A stretch of 64,000 bases of DNA from Dermacentor variabilis (GCF_050947875.1 NC_134572.1:133417105-133481104), one strand, 5' to 3'; counted from the stretch's first letter, positions 35,971 to 50,307 are shown. Made by a program: numbers and translations. Notes: a model not told the origin generated them from the letters alone.

Positions 35971-36109
35971 CCGGATTCACAAAGCTTCATGTTCGGAAGT
36001 GGTCTTTCCTATTGGCCGGCCGTTTTCGCTAATGATATGTCCAGCATCAGGACTGGCTGGAAATTTCTCTTATAAACAATTTCAGCGTAATTGATTTTTG
36101 TGAACACGT
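35971..36109. mobile_element. MITE, GGATTCACAAAGC / TTTGTGAA family, copy 1
   Basis: It begins CCGGATTCACAAAGC and ends ATTTTTGTGAACACG, short inverted termini of one family. The inner phrase TTCGCTAATGATATGTC recurs, slightly changed, in the copies at 45.2 and 60.8 kb. Non-coding, about 139 bp. Confidence 0.6.
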
Positions 36110-36114
36110 GTCTT

Positions 36115-36625
36115 TAAAGTACCGGTACGCAGCGTCAAAAAAAAAAAGAAAGAAAAAGGAAATGCAGATAAGACAGGTGAAAATCAATTAGACAAGATAA
36201 GCTACAAAGGGTGAACATTTTTCTTACACTGTTATAGCTCACGATACTGTTCGTACGGAAGAACAAGTCGTAATCAATGTTGCCAAGGTATAGGTCTTTT
36301 GCACCAGCTTCTCAACTTGACAACCGAAGAGCTAAACTTTGTTCCTTTCCTATACCAAATGGTATACGTCAACCTTTCTTTCGCATCCTCCGTGTCTAAG
36401 CACGCTTGGTGTTTATTGGCGCTTATGAATGAATACATGGTGAATGCAGGACCAGACAAGCGCCAGAAATAAACGGCTCATTACTTCAAGCTTGTGAGTT
36501 TGTTGTCCACAGGCTCTACCATGCGCCTCGCTTTTTTACACGTTTTTGGTTCTCCACCTGATGCTCGCATGACCTGTGCACACAGAGATTGGCGCAGGTG
36601 CATTTTGCACTAAGGGTGGGATGCA

Positions 36626-36626
<1 letters not shown>
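36115..36626. other. No recognised feature
   Basis: AT-rich; nothing supported. Confidence 0.4.

Positions 36627-36696
<70 letters not shown>
36627..36696. repeat. (TA)n microsatellite
   Basis: 70 bp of pure TA, the longest TA tract in the window. Confidence 0.9.
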
Positions 36697-36698
<2 letters not shown>

Positions 36699-36699
36699 A

Positions 36700-39600
36700 C
36701 ACAGAGAACAATGGTGGACATTGCAGTGACCAAATCGGGATAGTTCTTATGGACAAAGAACTGTGCGGTATCCGAGGGTTGAATCCGAGCTATATATAGC
36801 GTTTGTGACTACAGAGTCGAGCTGTTATAGCACGGACAAATATATATGAGTGTCCTCGTACTAATTCCTGTTCACTAAAAGGAAAGTGGAAAGAGCCAGC
36901 GCTCCTGCAAAAGTGCAGCTGGAAACGAAGTTTACCTCTTCGTTCTTGGAGCGAAGTATATATACAGTAATGGCGGACGCTGACACCATGCTTGTCATCA
37001 CGATAACAACTGTTGTCCAAAGTAACTTTCTCATGAAGTGCCGGGGCAGCGGTCAATCAGTATATGAGAACATTAAAAAACATCAACAGAAAGCTGCCGC
37101 ATAACAAGGAGCGTTCTAAAGGCGAGAAATATTGACAGGAAGGGGCAACCCGACAAGCTTATAGTTCGCATTCAAGGCTTATGCACGTGGTCTATTGAAA
37201 ATGTCGAAAGCATATACAGATACGGTTTGTACCTAGGACGCTATGAACGGCTCTCCTTCAAGCCATACCAATCACGATTTGCATTTCATTATTGAAATTG
37301 CGTATATTGACCACCAAAGTGCCCGAGTACGTCGAAGCCACAATTCTCCATAACGTCCCAGAGTTATCCTGAATTCTTGCCTTTTACAAAGCATCGAGGA
37401 AACGCGGGCGTTCATTTTTCGACTTAATCGGAAAATAAGCTACATTTAGGCACTGTGTTATCCTACTCCAACTGAAAACGCAGAATGAACAAGCAAGCGG
37501 CCAACCACATCAAAACACTTCAACTTCGCCAACAATTTAAACCGTAAACAAGGGCGACACCACCCGCCTTGCAAAACTACAGTCTTTCACTTCTTGCTTT
37601 CTCGTTACGTTACCGTTTATCTTTTTATTCATGTGTATATTGCGCATTGATGCAATTTTCGTTTAAGTACAGTTAAACACCAGAGCTATGTATATTGCAA
37701 CACGCTGTAATTATTAAAACGACCATGTGATGGCCCTGACCCCCAACTCTCGTTACACAGCAACTTTATTTCAGTTATTATGTTGCTGGGCTAACCTTTT
37801 ACGTCACTCTTTCGGAGCTCGTGGAGAGAATCCGCACAGCCTTCAAAAAAAAAAAAGGAAGAAAGAAAAGTGAACGCGGGTGCAACCTCTCGAAGATTCC
37901 GAACGGCGTTGTATTACAGCCAACGCAACGACCAAGCTGCCCAATATAACAAATTGCGTTCTGGCCTTCCTTATTCACCATTCAACAAGTTATCTTTAGT
38001 ATGATACTACCGACTTCTTTTGGTCATATTCTCCCAGTGTTTTATTATAATTTTTTCCTCTCGTCGACCCCCCCCCCCCTTTCTTTTTCGGTCCGACAGG
38101 CTTAGTTCGCGATAGCCTGTCTGATCGCACGCGCGAGTGGCTATATTTCAAGTGCGCAGGTGCGGCTCAGGCCAGCGTGCACGGTGCTCCGGCGCTGCTA
38201 TAGTTTTTGACACTACATAGTTCATAAGCTCTTCAACGCATATACGGGGGAAAGCGAAATGGCCCTGCCAACGCGGAGCCAGCTGTGTATGTGTGTGCGC
38301 GCGCAGCCAACGATGCACGCATGCCGAATAGCACCCTTTTGCTAATTAAAAATACCTGCACCACGGCCGTGTCGACGCCGCGCAGCCGCCTTCGCTATAC
38401 GTTATGCGAAAGCACACGCGTGTTACCCACTTTCGGCGCTCGCTGTGTGTACCTCTCTCCCACACGTAATCATGCATATGCATGCAGCGCTCACAAGAAG
38501 CGTTCGAGTCTGCACGCATGCGAAGCTTGAGTTCTTGCTTCGGTGAAGCCCGCGGCGACCTCCACTCGCGCTTCTTTTGCGGTGCTCGCTTATTTGCTGA
38601 TATTTTTTTTTTGTATCCGAGTCTATACGAGCATCTTTTAATTTGCAGTCTCTGTCGTACACGGCCGCTGTGCAGGCATTTTCCACGCGCTCGCGCGGGA
38701 GAGATATTCACGAACACGCGGCTACGGGTGTGGCGCGCTTGAGGTCGTATAGCGGAAACAGAACACGTTTCAAGTTTGAGCAAGATTGCTATATTTTTAC
38801 GCTTTATTATTTTTTTTTTTACGTGGTGAATCACTTGCTTCGTGTTCTTATTTTCGTCTCCGCTAACGTTAGCTACCCGGTTAAGCTGACGCACGGGCAC
38901 ACCGCCATTGTTTGCGTCCATGTCCCGCTGGCACTATTTGCAACTCACTCTCTCTCGCCCTGTTTATCTCCTTCTTTTTTTCTTTCTGTGACCTCGACCA
39001 ATATATATAGAAAGGCTGCACGCCAAGAATACGCGCTTCAGCCGTGTGACGGATGATGTGGCGGATCCCTTCAAAAGCAACACAGTCTCTGTTCCAACAT
39101 GAGGTACTCGTTCAAACTCTCCCATGGCGTTCTCCCTGTGTTTTGAGTGCGTCGTATGTAAGGCCCGTCGAGAAGATTGAACACGCATAAAACGAGCAGG
39201 AAGAATTAACACAAGCTTGGCTTGGTACTAAAGTTCTTTCGAAAGTCATTAAAATATGCAGCAGTCAGGTCGAGGACAAGCTATTTAAGCTGCAGAGTGA
39301 ATATCCACTCTCGGTCTAATACTGCGCATTATTTTGCGCGTTTCAGTTTCCCAACTTCGCTCTTCGTTGTCTTCTGTGGGCACTTTCTAGGTAACTGCAT
39401 ATATTTTTTTTTACGTACGTAACGCACTCTTGTTCAGAACACGCCTCAGGCGCATATTGAGCCGACGTTCACTTCCTCTTCGTTTGTGTTTGTTTACCTT
39501 CTACAAAATGGGAAATTTGGTACTTTGTCACACAATGAGAAGGCGTTGCCCCACGGGCATACGCACTTCTAAATATTTTGGCGAAATATGCCGCTTTTAA

Positions 39601-42600
39601 TACCATAACGTAACCTGCTATATAAGCACCTCCAGCTGGTTTGAACAACAGTTATTCAGACGCACACAATGAGAGGGCTATTTGATATCTATATATGCCC
39701 AATCGTTTGTTGGGCATACCGTTTCGTAACGATTTCCCACACCGAAAACGATAAAGGCATTTCATACATAATGTCTTCGACGGTCGACCGCAAGTTCGCG
39801 TGAATATGGGTTTCATTCGTACGCGCGAAACGCAATTCGCAACGCCGTTACATTTATAATATACACACGACAATCTGCTTGTAGTGATGACAAACAAAAC
39901 GAAAAATAGAAAGAATGACAACAGAAGACAAAGTCGGCATATAATGTCGCTACGTTTACCCGCACAACACCATCGTCTTTTTGTTTTCTTTCTACTAACA
40001 AAAAAACTGCGACTTTCTGCTAGCTATTAGTAGATGCAAATTATTAACGGACATATCCTCAGATTTCCAGCGTGCACGTCTAAGACCTCCGCAAAAACCT
40101 ACATGTGCGCGTTTTGCATATTGCACATTCATTCAGCTCCCGAAAACTCAATTGGTCATTACTGCCAATTCCGTAACAATATATTCCTTCATTGAGACGT
40201 TGTATTTTCATACCTACTGTTGAACTACGCACAAATAAACACAAAAAAGGACGCGTTGTATAGAGACACAGTGAGTCACGCAAAACCATTGCACGAAGAA
40301 AATTGTTCAAAGAGAACAAACTCTTTCGTTCTTCTCATGTCTCAGACTAGAGATGAGAGAAGCTGCGAGAGAGAGTTACATTCGCAGACACATATACATT
40401 TCCGCGCAATCAAGCTTCGACTGCCGTTCTGCACACCTTGTCGTGTGCGCGCTGAAGTGTGACTATACCCGTTCCCATCTCTCGAGATAAGATTTTCTCC
40501 CGATGAGAAATTCGCTATGCCGTCATTAAAATCGCATCAGCACGTTCTCCGCCGCTAATGGAACGTAAGATATCATTTATTTGGGGCCCTCGATGACGCG
40601 GGCCATTCAATCTAGTTGCGCGGGCGAGGAGGAAGAAAAAATTAAAGGGAGGAAACCTGAACGCGGTTCGCCGCTCACCGCCACGCTTCCAGTCGAGCTT
40701 TATGAGCGCGGGTTCTCGCGTTACGCTTTCTTTCTTTTTTTCATCTTTTCTTTTCTGTAGACGGGGTTGTACTTGTCCCGTCTCCGTAAAGTGTGGCAAA
40801 AACGCGTGTATTGACTATAAGAGGACGATGCTTCTGGTGAACTCACGAGAGATGGCGTGTCTGAGGACATAGTTGCATCGTGTCCAAGCAGCATGCATGG
40901 CCGAGTCTCTTTCAACAGGTGTACCCTTTCTGAACCTTCATCGCGGAAAGGGCCACAGCAACGCGTGCTATATGGTTAAACCTCGTTGGCAGATGGGCAG
41001 TTAACCTTTAGAGCAATAGCTGCTGATGGTGTACCACATATGGCTGCTGTGGCCTCTGCCGCAGATGCACAATGCATGATATTTATTGCAGAAATGATTT
41101 CTCGGCAGCCGTCTTGAATAAAGTATTTGTCGCCGTCTAAGAATAAAGAGAGCAGGCGTGTGATCCCTCGAGCCGTCTTGATGTCCTCATCGTCGTCATG
41201 GTGGCCATTGTCGTCCTTTGCGTCGTACACGTGACTTTGTCGCTGTCGTGATGCCGTTGTCGTCGTCCTCGGGCCGGCTACTGCATTTGGCCTGCGACAT
41301 CTTTTTTTTTAATGATTTTCTTTCAGGAGAAAGCTGAAGCCCAAGCAGTAATTACCACTTCTGTGCTGCTTCTAAGCCGTAGAGATTATACAAATATATG
41401 CTACAAAACGATTGGTTTGATACGCTTTTTTCCGGACTGTGAAATGAAATACTGCATGCTTCTTTGTAGTTCGGTTATATGGGCAGTGCTTCAAGTTCGC
41501 GAAGTTGTTCAGCAATGACTTTTCACCACTGATATACGACGGCAGACGAGAAGACGTGTTTCGCGCAATCTTCGCATTAATCAGGCTCTAAGGAATACGC
41601 TACGCTAAACGATGAAAGGAGGGCTAGAAATAAGGACGTGCAGTCAACAAACGCACCAGCCTTGTTGACTATACAGACTGGACCTGCACCACAGCGACGT
41701 ATTCTACCACAAAAACTTGCCAAATGCGGTTACAAACAGTACAACATTTTGCATTTAGACATATACCAGTTGCGCTGCTACCTAAACTAATCTAACAGCT
41801 GAATTGATCGCAATGTTTTCACGCGCGTGAAGATACCAGCGAAAAAGTTGCACTTACCGACGGTAGCAGTTTATAATTATAGCAGGCTGCCAGGCGCCAC
41901 GGTAAACATGTAAAATACAATGCCCGAAGCGTAAGTCGCTCTTGTGAGCTTACTCCCATCAGTGAATGACAGAGGCATGATTAACAACCGTTGTTTGTCT
42001 AATTTAAGGCAATGTCGTGGCTGTTGCTAACCTTAAGCGTGAAAATGTGCACCTCATAGAAATTACCGCGTCGTTGCTGTGTAGTGGACTGGCACTCGTT
42101 TAAGCGTTCGTATACACCTGTGTGGTGCAGTCACGTGTGTTCCGATCAGTCAATTCCGGCCACGGCAGCGGTGCTCCAGGGACTTCGAAAACTCGCTGCC
42201 ACTTCTCTGGTACAGCAGGGGTCGAATCGGCGGTCGACTTCGTAAATGAGATGTCCGTTACCACGATTGGCTCGCATCTGCTCTGAAGAACAGCTCTAGA
42301 AGTAGAGGCGCACATACTTTAATGAGAAGGTGCAAATTGTTGTTCGCACAGTTGTTACTCTAATTTAAAACAACATGATGCATATTGCCGCATTTAACAG
42401 TGTAAATGCGCACCTCATAAAGATTACTGCTTGGTTGCCGTGTATAGTGAGCACCCTTTTAAAAGCCCGTGTACAGCTGTCTGGCGAGGTCATGGTCTAT
42501 TATATGATGCTTTGATCCCTATACCTGACTGATCGCAGTCCATGCTACTCCAAATGTTGAGTGATAATTATTGTACGCACTGTGATCGTAACAGCACGCA

Positions 42601-42629
42601 AACTCGCAGGTAACGCCTACAAACCTAAT
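36700..42629. other. Mostly AT-rich intergenic DNA, no recognised gene
   Basis: Contains a C12 run at 38068-38079 and a moderately GC-rich patch around 38280-38760. A minus-strand frame at 40976-41230 (84 codons, with TARGITRLLSLFLDGDKYFIQD) is fairly protein-like but unrecognised. It may be a decayed gene or element fragment. No RNA gene or element was identified. Confidence 0.35.
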
Positions 42630-42750
42630 CGATGAGGGCGAAATGCAAGAACGCCCGTGCACTGGCGAATTGGGTGCGCGCTAAAGAACCCCAGTTGGTC
42701 AAAATTTATCCGGAGTCCCTCACTACGGCGTGCCTCATAGTCATATCCTC
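42630..42750 (+). mobile_element. tRNA-SINE fragment (body only)
   Basis: GGGCGAAATGCAAGAACGCC, TAAAGAACCCCAGTTGGTC and GGAGTCCCTCACTACGGCG match the body of the full SINE at 57988-58222. The tRNA-like head is missing and the copy is more diverged. Confidence 0.75.
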
Positions 42751-42754
42751 CACT

Positions 42755-45228
42755 TACTGCCCGTAAGACTACAGCATGTCATTTCACTTAATTAACATAA
42801 ACAAATCACAGTTTCGTTAAAGCGTGCGTGTACCTTGTTTAGAAATATATAGCAGCAGCGCTTTTGCTTCAGCATGAGTACGTGTTCGTGAACACAGACT
42901 CAGTTTTCAAGCGCGCAATTACGCTGCCACACGTTTCATGTTGGCTTCAAACGTGAAACGCACGCCATGTACCGCGAAATAGCGCACATTCCTTGAGAAA
43001 ACCGTGTTCGGTAGCCACGCAAAAGCACCAGAGGGTGCTGCGTCCGATTTCACCCGACTGCTGGGTTCTGGCATTTCTTTTTCCTGCGCATTAAATTTAG
43101 AGTGCTATCTCATCAGGCGAAACCGGAATTCTGGGGTTTCTAATTTCTCATCTCCTTGAGCGGCAGCAGACAAGGACGCGTTCTCAGTTTCACTTTCTCG
43201 GGTGATGTTATTCTGCGATCCCACAGGGCGACTCTCTGAAACGAGTCGTGGCTGGTCATTTTGGCCCAAACGTATACCTCGCCATCACGATGTCTCTGAT
43301 GGAGCACGTGAGATGAGACCATACGCAGCAGCGTTACTATTTTACTACAGCCAACGATGACACCCATGCATTTGTTCACCTTATTCAAACCTGCTGCATG
43401 CATTTATGTACGTCACTTTCTCAAAAAAAAAAAAAATGTTATACGATGCAGCAACTTCGCTGAATTCCTTGTCACGCCCTAACAACCAAATTTACCAATA
43501 TCTACGGAACTTCGCATAAACTCATTCGAATACTTATGGATTCAACTGCCGCCCGGGTTGAATAAGCTCTCTGAGAAACAACCTTACTGGGTCGCATGCG
43601 ACAGGAGGTACAATCAACGCTCATTCTTTCTTTTAAGTTGCATTACTGGCAGTGATGCACGCAATTCTTGTGGTTGCGCGGAAAACATTGAATATCTTTT
43701 CTGTCGGTGTCGTTCCATTGGTGACCAAACTTAATTATCTGCAGCAAGAAGTGGGCAATTGGTTCGCACATATTCATCTCGTGTTTTATGCAACGGTTGT
43801 CCTCTGCACGCCTTCTTCTATTGCCGCATGTGTACGTGAGCGCTGCGCATGCCCCGATAGGAAACTCACCTCCGCAGCGAGTGCTGCGAGTAATCACACC
43901 ACTGCGTGTCGCAGCGATTCCGCCACAACCCGCTGCTTATACAGTCTATTTACTAACAAGCAACGACGCCCTACTGCCGACCTTCACACCAGCAAGCACA
44001 ACCCACAAGTCACCATCCCCAAGGTACTCGTTCTGAACAAAAAGTTATCGCTGTTGTTTCAGTGATCCAGTCTTCATCCGCGTGCTAAACAAGGTTGTCT
44101 TCTCGCACCGGGTGTTGAAGCCCACCGTCAGCAGAGTGGTTCGATTTTTTTCCTCTATCCGGTTCTTGGGTTGTTATATTACTGCTCCGTTTACCCTTTC
44201 CCGCTGCATTTTGTCATTTCCGTCTGTGAATTTTTTCGCGTATCATTATGCCCTCGTTTTAAAGCTAAGTTACGCTGGTAGTCAGTTATCTGTGCGTCTC
44301 TTCTGTGTGCCAAGTTTCGCTGTACAGTGATAAATACGCCATACCAATGAGCTCAAATCTGAACACTTTCGAATTACTGTTGATTGAAAGACGATCACGT
44401 GAACGCCTCTGGTGTTACGCGAATGCCTTATGCGAACTATTTGCGGAGTGCATGGAAATAATCAAGGGAAATCCAAGAGCACAGCGCATGCACCAAGGCA
44501 CACATTGTGCAAGCCCGAAGAAAACACGCACCTCAGCCAAGCAAGATATACAGGGACGAGCAGCTTTTTTTTTTTATTGGCGCTTCTTTCAAATGAACTC
44601 AGTTTTTTACAACATTCACAGCGAAAAGTGAAAGAAACGGTCATTTCTAATAACATGGCTACAACACTTACAGTGATACATAATAGCACAAGCACTCGAT
44701 GCCGGCCGATAGGGGTGTTTCTCTCTCTCTTTTTGTAGTTGTTTGCATTTGTTTCCATTCACTCAAAGAACGTTACAAAAATGTCCAGCCAGACAAAATA
44801 TACATTCCACATCCAAAATCACTGTGCTTGGCATGGCAGCCGTCAGATGCAGGCGACCGTTTGCCGCGTCGCCCCAACTTCGCTATACATTCGTGACGTG
44901 ACACGCACATACCGCGAACATGCTGTTGGTTCTCGAGAGAAATGCTTCCCTCCCAGTGTTACACAAGTCTGAGAACTGTTTTCACGATTACTGTGCGTCG
45001 CTCTCCGTCATACACATTTGCGGTCTACCTACTCACAAGTCGCACTTGTTTCGCTGTGTTCAGAGACAGTGTCTTGTGTGACTCAAAAAACGAAGTATGT
45101 TCGGAGAAGATACTTCCCGTACCCGCAATCAGTATCGTGATTAATCTCGGTATTTCAATAAACATTTCGACACATTCTGGTTGGGCCTCGCACATTCTGC
45201 GAGAGTCATTATTTTGATACACGAGACA
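42755..45228. other. No recognised feature
   Basis: AT-leaning DNA with short unrecognised frames. Confidence 0.4.
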
Positions 45229-45229
45229 T

Positions 45230-45484
45230 CGAATTCGCGAAGGTTTGCTGTTCGTCGTGAGATGGCCGCCTTCGCTAATAATATGCTACCTGTCCCGATT
45301 GGCAGGAACCGGTGAAAGCGAAGCGGTTCGCTTGCCCTCACGTGATTGGTCCGAATCACGTTATCGTCTGCAAAAGCGCGATTCTGACCAATCACGCGAC
45401 GGCAACCAAGCGGTTCGTTTGCCGAGCCGTTACAACATCGCACCCAGCAGCTCTCGCCTGCGGCGTGTGTTGTGAATACAGGCC
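45230..45484. mobile_element. MITE, GGATTCACAAAGC / TTTGTGAA family, copy 2 (longer)
   Basis: It starts GAATTCGCGAAGG, contains TTCGCTAATAATATGCTACC and ends GTTGTGAATACAGGCCC. About 115 bp more than the other copies lies in the middle, with near-repeats GCGGTTCGCTTGCC and GCGGTTCGTTTGCC and the inverted pair CGTGATTGGTC / GACCAATCACG. Confidence 0.5.
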
Positions 45485-45489
45485 CAGAT

Positions 45490-47215
45490 GCAGCGGCGCT
45501 CTCGAGTTACTAGTGTTTACATTGCACAGAGGGATCGCGAAGACTTTTCTCATAATCTCATTTGAATTTGTTCCAAAATAGAAGACCAGCGCGGATATGT
45601 GTATCATTATTTAAAGAATTCTGTACGGACGCGAATGGCTTCTCGTTTGAGATTAAAGGGAAGCCAAATCTTGGGAAAGCAGATGAAGTTGGATACTGAA
45701 AAACCCCACGCACTCCGTAACTTCCATCTCCAATAATCCGACATGAAAAGTACAGGATACTATATAAAAACTAGTTTTTTTTTCATAAGTCATATGATTT
45801 TACCGGATACGGGAGCTATGGTGAAGGGTTTTTAAGTAGGGTAGTACGGCGAATTCAAGGGCTTCATTTTACATTTCGCGTCATTGTGGAAAATTTCACG
45901 AAACGCTGCTTTTAAGCGCCAACACAGCTAGAAATGACGCTTTAATAGAAAGAAACTGTTGTGACAGGAAACCTAAGAAGACGGCGATATTCCAGAACAC
46001 TCGAGACCATACTAGCTACTAGTGCCATACTAGTGCCACTTGCTTTATTTTTTCGGCAAGGGTATCACGGCGACCGGGCAGGATCTCGCTACTCTAGCAC
46101 TCTCGCTTCGTACTATTGTCACTTCAATTGTAAACGACACATTCAGCTGTAATTAATTTCGCATTGGACATTTTACTTCCAGACTGTTTGTTTTTCGTTT
46201 ATTTTATGCTTTCGGCAAATGCAGTAAGAAAGCCGTTTCCAGCTCTGGAAAGCATGCACAAACCGAGCATAACAAGCTTAAAACTACGAAATTAATCGAA
46301 TACAGTTCATCACCAGAAAAGAAAAAAAAAGAAAGAAGAAGGCGAGCTCTGCTTAAGAGTACCATAACTGCTACCCAATGCCGGCCTGCAAGTGTACGGT
46401 TGGCGCTTAAAATGTTTCAGAGAGCTTTCACCAATCTCGCGGTACTGTTAATCCAGTGGAGGCTCGATTGCTTCGCTTTCAAGATTTGACATTGAAGCAT
46501 TCTGTAGTTATGCGTTTGCGGGACAACCATTCAGTGGATCTGCAATGTCAGGTGATAAAAACGTGCTCCAAAGAACCTCCGAACGTCTCCTCTGGGGCTC
46601 TTCCCGAGTGAGAACACGCAGCTGCTCGAAGGGCTGATATCCAATGGCGCAGTAAAAAGCAAATGCCAGTAATTTAACGTTTAATGGACCGGCGCCGATA
46701 AGGGCCAATTTGGGCCAGCCTAGCTCAATTGTTTTAATAATAGGTGTAGGTATGACGCTAATGCACTCTTAGGAGCCTTGGCTTCAACATTCGAGTATTT
46801 CAGCTTAGGGTTACCGTTCTGTCTTTACCGATTCCCTCCAACTCAGCAGGCACAGTAAAAACCGCGCATGCCCAAATGGCGTGATCGGCGATCGTGACGG
46901 CAGAACGGTAACGCTCTGCGAGAATATTCTGTTGTCAGAGGCGGTGAAATGGGATGGTCATACGCATCATAAAGTCGTTCTTGCTCTGTCAGGCGCTATT
47001 CGTCTTACCTTGCCCAAAAGTGTCAGAATTGAGACGAAAAAGCACTGAGAGTAAACGCGAGAACATCTGCCACGCGGGGTGGCGCCCTGTGAATTAGAGC
47101 TTGACGCCAAGCAGGGTTTCAACAAACCGTGCGAGGCTATTCCCTATTGGCAGAAATGCATCGCGTTTTGAATGCAAATTCTTATAGATTCGTAACTGAA
47201 TGGGACTGGAGATTA
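45490..47215. other. No recognised gene
   Basis: AT-leaning DNA. A minus-strand frame at 46508-46708 is open but unrecognised. Confidence 0.35.
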
Positions 47216-47219
47216 AACG

Positions 47220-47440
47220 TTAAGTAAAACGCCATAGAGATGCGAAGGTTGTGGGTTCGGTTGCCACCTGCGGCAAGTTGTTTTTTCATCCACTTTAATT
47301 TCCATTAATTTAGCGTTTCCTTATTTCATTTATTAAGCACAAGTAATTCCCCCTATGTTGTTCTTGGTATCGGTGTTTGTTGGCTTCTTATGCTATGAAT
47401 AAAAATCGGGCCCCTCGGTTAACCCCCTTTCTTCTCGTGT
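47220..47440 (+). repeat. Probable dispersed repeat, tRNA-like B-box start
   Basis: GGTTGTGGGTTCGGTTGCC resembles a Pol III B box. The sequence then runs through GCGGCAAGTTGTTTTTTC to AATAAAAATCGGGCCCCTCGG, phrases I associate with an abundant tick repeat. Taken as a SINE-like element with low-to-moderate certainty; no target-site duplication was found. Confidence 0.4.
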
Positions 47441-47444
47441 ATAG

Positions 47445-49250
47445 CAGAGGTTTGTAAGATCAGCCGCTGGACACTACCAACATGCAACCCTGTGAACAGC
47501 AGCCGGGCGTAATTTTTCATCCTTGCCTTCTGCACGTGACACCGCTGCCCACGGATACTGGTCGCCACCCACGATGTGCAAACATAGTTGCTTAATGTTA
47601 CCTCACCAAAACGGACGATACGGGTTGTAAAGTTATAGTAACCATAACGGGACCGTTACACCTGGACCTACTGTAATACGCTTAATGAAGGTTTCGCTGG
47701 CCCAACGAAATTCAAGAATCTACCTAAAGCACAACGATGCACACTGAGGGAAAGAAAAGCAAGACAACAATAAACACGATGCAAAAATATCACAGATCTC
47801 CCGCTGGTGGCTTACACACGGCGAAATTTCAAGCGCGTCTGTCCTTGTGCTTCGCTGTCGAACTTGTTTTGACATCTGGACGATCGAATTCCTGGTGCAC
47901 AGCGCAGAAGTTATCACAGACCGCAACAAAAAGCACCGAATGTCCTCGATCATTTTTCTCATTCACTGCTTCTCTGCAAGGATGCGGAACGGCACTGTAG
48001 CAGATACGCGTGACAGTTTCCAATCTTTTCAACACCGGACGCACAAACTGAACTAACGCGAGTATAAATTAGGCCTACCACCAGGACACTTAGGACAGTG
48101 AGAATACCTCTAGCGTCGCTGAAGTATTTTCGCTCGTGATCGGGCTCACGCTATAGGCTTTATAACTTAAGGCAACATACACGGAAGAGAGGAGAACTGT
48201 ACAAAAGATATATCTGCTATGCACATCATCGTGTGTAGACACCGTACTTTAATTTTGCTTTTAGCATCTCAACTGGCACATCATCTCGGTCTTGAGCGAG
48301 GTTGAGAGGACTCAACGCAGATGTTCGACGAGCTCTCCACCTCTACCTGCTCTTTCCTCGAACCGAACGCATATATTTCGTGTTTTCTGAAGCGTCACGG
48401 CCACCGGACTGAAGCAAAAGGACGCGAAATTTATCAAGCAAGAAAAACGGAACGCCGCCGACACAAACAGACGTAGTAAAACGGCCACAGTGTATGCCGC
48501 AAGACGATCTCATCGTGCGACCAAGCGCGTGGTTAAATAACACTTTGACCATAATCGCGCAACAAGCGAGATCATGAATGCTGTTGATCGGATTACGTTT
48601 TGCTCCGATTCGCAGTCCATTCTGTATTTCATTTTTTTTGTATTCGTCATGAGTATTTCTGCAAGTTCTTACGGAGCACCTTCGAGTGAAATGCGTAACT
48701 CTTATTTAGCCTGAGCACAGTGATAGCACTCATTCGTGAGAGAAATGCCCCTGAGTATCAAGTAGCTGTCCATCAAAACCCTTGAATGCGAGGACCTACG
48801 CACACAGCAAAGCTCCTGTCGTCCCCAGGCCTGCCATGAGTTACATCTCCATGTGAGGTAGTTTCGGCGCAGAAGTGCGTTGTACACGGACTGCATGGTC
48901 CACTTGCACATGTCAAACGCAGAAGTGCACGACGTGTGGTCCCAAATGTAGCATTAGCGCAGCCAAATGTAGAATTAATGTATTTCTTTTGTCATCAAGA
49001 TTTCACTCGGCTTATAAAGCTTTGAAACGATGCTCAGTGTTGATGACTGAGCGTCAGCGTTGAGGCAGAGTCGCCTGCATTCGTGCTTGCTTTCTATCAC
49101 TTAAATTTTGATAACAACAATGTTTCATAATGCGTTAAACAGATTGCGCACACGGGCAGTCTTAGAGTTCGTACAGTCAAGTTACCTCACGCCAAGAGCG
49201 CTCCTTTCTGTGGCTGAGCGGTTCTTTGCGTTCCGGATATGTTGAAACGT
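47445..49250. other. No recognised feature
   Basis: AT-leaning intergenic DNA. Confidence 0.4.
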
Positions 49251-49255
49251 TCAAG

Positions 49256-49261
49256 TTTATT
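49256..49261 (-). terminator. Candidate poly(A) signal for Dfd
   Basis: TTTATT on the plus strand is AATAAA on the minus strand. It is the nearest canonical signal I found downstream of the Dfd stop, about 1.05 kb away. Use of it is inferred. Confidence 0.25.
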
Positions 49262-50307
49262 TGAAAAATTGAGAGCACTACTGCGAGTAGATGCCCCAAA
49301 GTGTGTTCACCAGGGTTTTTGTGTCCAACTGGACATGCAAATCCGCAGAACGTACTAGGAAGATACCACACGCCCAAAAGTTCCACACACTCGATCTAAA
49401 CTAAGTTCAGTTCAGCTATTCGAATTGGTCGTGGTTTAACTTAATTCCAAATAAAACTAGATCGGCTGCCCGTTGCAAGATGTACCTTGGACGACCTGCG
49501 ACTGACCTCATATGTACGAACTGATTAACATAATCCGAGATTCATGCAGCTGTGGAAGCGACAGGAGCTTTTCCGGGTAACGGAGAGGAAAAAATAATAA
49601 TAATCCCGCAGCCCCCAGTGCTCAGGCATTGTGGCGGGAACTCCCGGACATCGCGAAAGGCATTTCCTAGGATGCTCGGGAAGGTTCCGAGCATACTCGA
49701 CCGGATGTGTGGACCGCCTCTCGGCTCCCCCAGATTTCTTTCCCGTCTACCTCATTTTGTGTTTTCCTTCGTAAACGTGACAGCTATACACACAGCACTG
49801 CAAAAAGCCACACGGCGCGGACGTCTCGTGAAACCTGAGTTGTATTTACAAGAGAACAGCATGACAACACACCTGCACTAACTCGTCGAAGGATGTGGTC
49901 CACGCGCACACGCACACGCACACACGACGAACCCGGGGGCAGCACCGCCAGGAGTCGGCCGCCACCACGCTTTCTTTCTTTGCTGGCACATATATGTGGC
50001 TGCACAACCGTGTTCGCAAAAGAAAGGGGCAGCTTCTGCGGCGGCGACGACGGTGCCGCCCCACACACTGAGAATGGAGGACGCGTCCGGGTTCTCCTGA
50101 GAGAGGAACTTGTTTTGTTTTGTGTCTTGTAGATCGCTTCCGTGCAGCAGTCTTGGCCCGCGGCTAAGCGCAAGTGTTCGGCTTTAGCGCGCACTTATTG
50201 ACGCCCCCCCCCCCCCCCCCCGAGTCCTTCCGCGAGTGGCAGAGATGAAAAGGGGGAGTAGTGCACCCTCACAAAGCACGTCACGCCGCACTAAGCGAAC
50301 ACGCGGT
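49262..50307 (-). other. Dfd: Putative Dfd 3' UTR
   Basis: The stretch between the Dfd stop and the nearest minus-strand AATAAA. It holds a C18 run (50204-50221 on the plus strand, a G-run in the transcript) about 90 nt after the stop, and a Pumilio-type site UGUAAAUA (rc of 49843-49850). Competing open frames at 49784-50194 are unremarkable. The 3' end is inferred. Confidence 0.35.
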
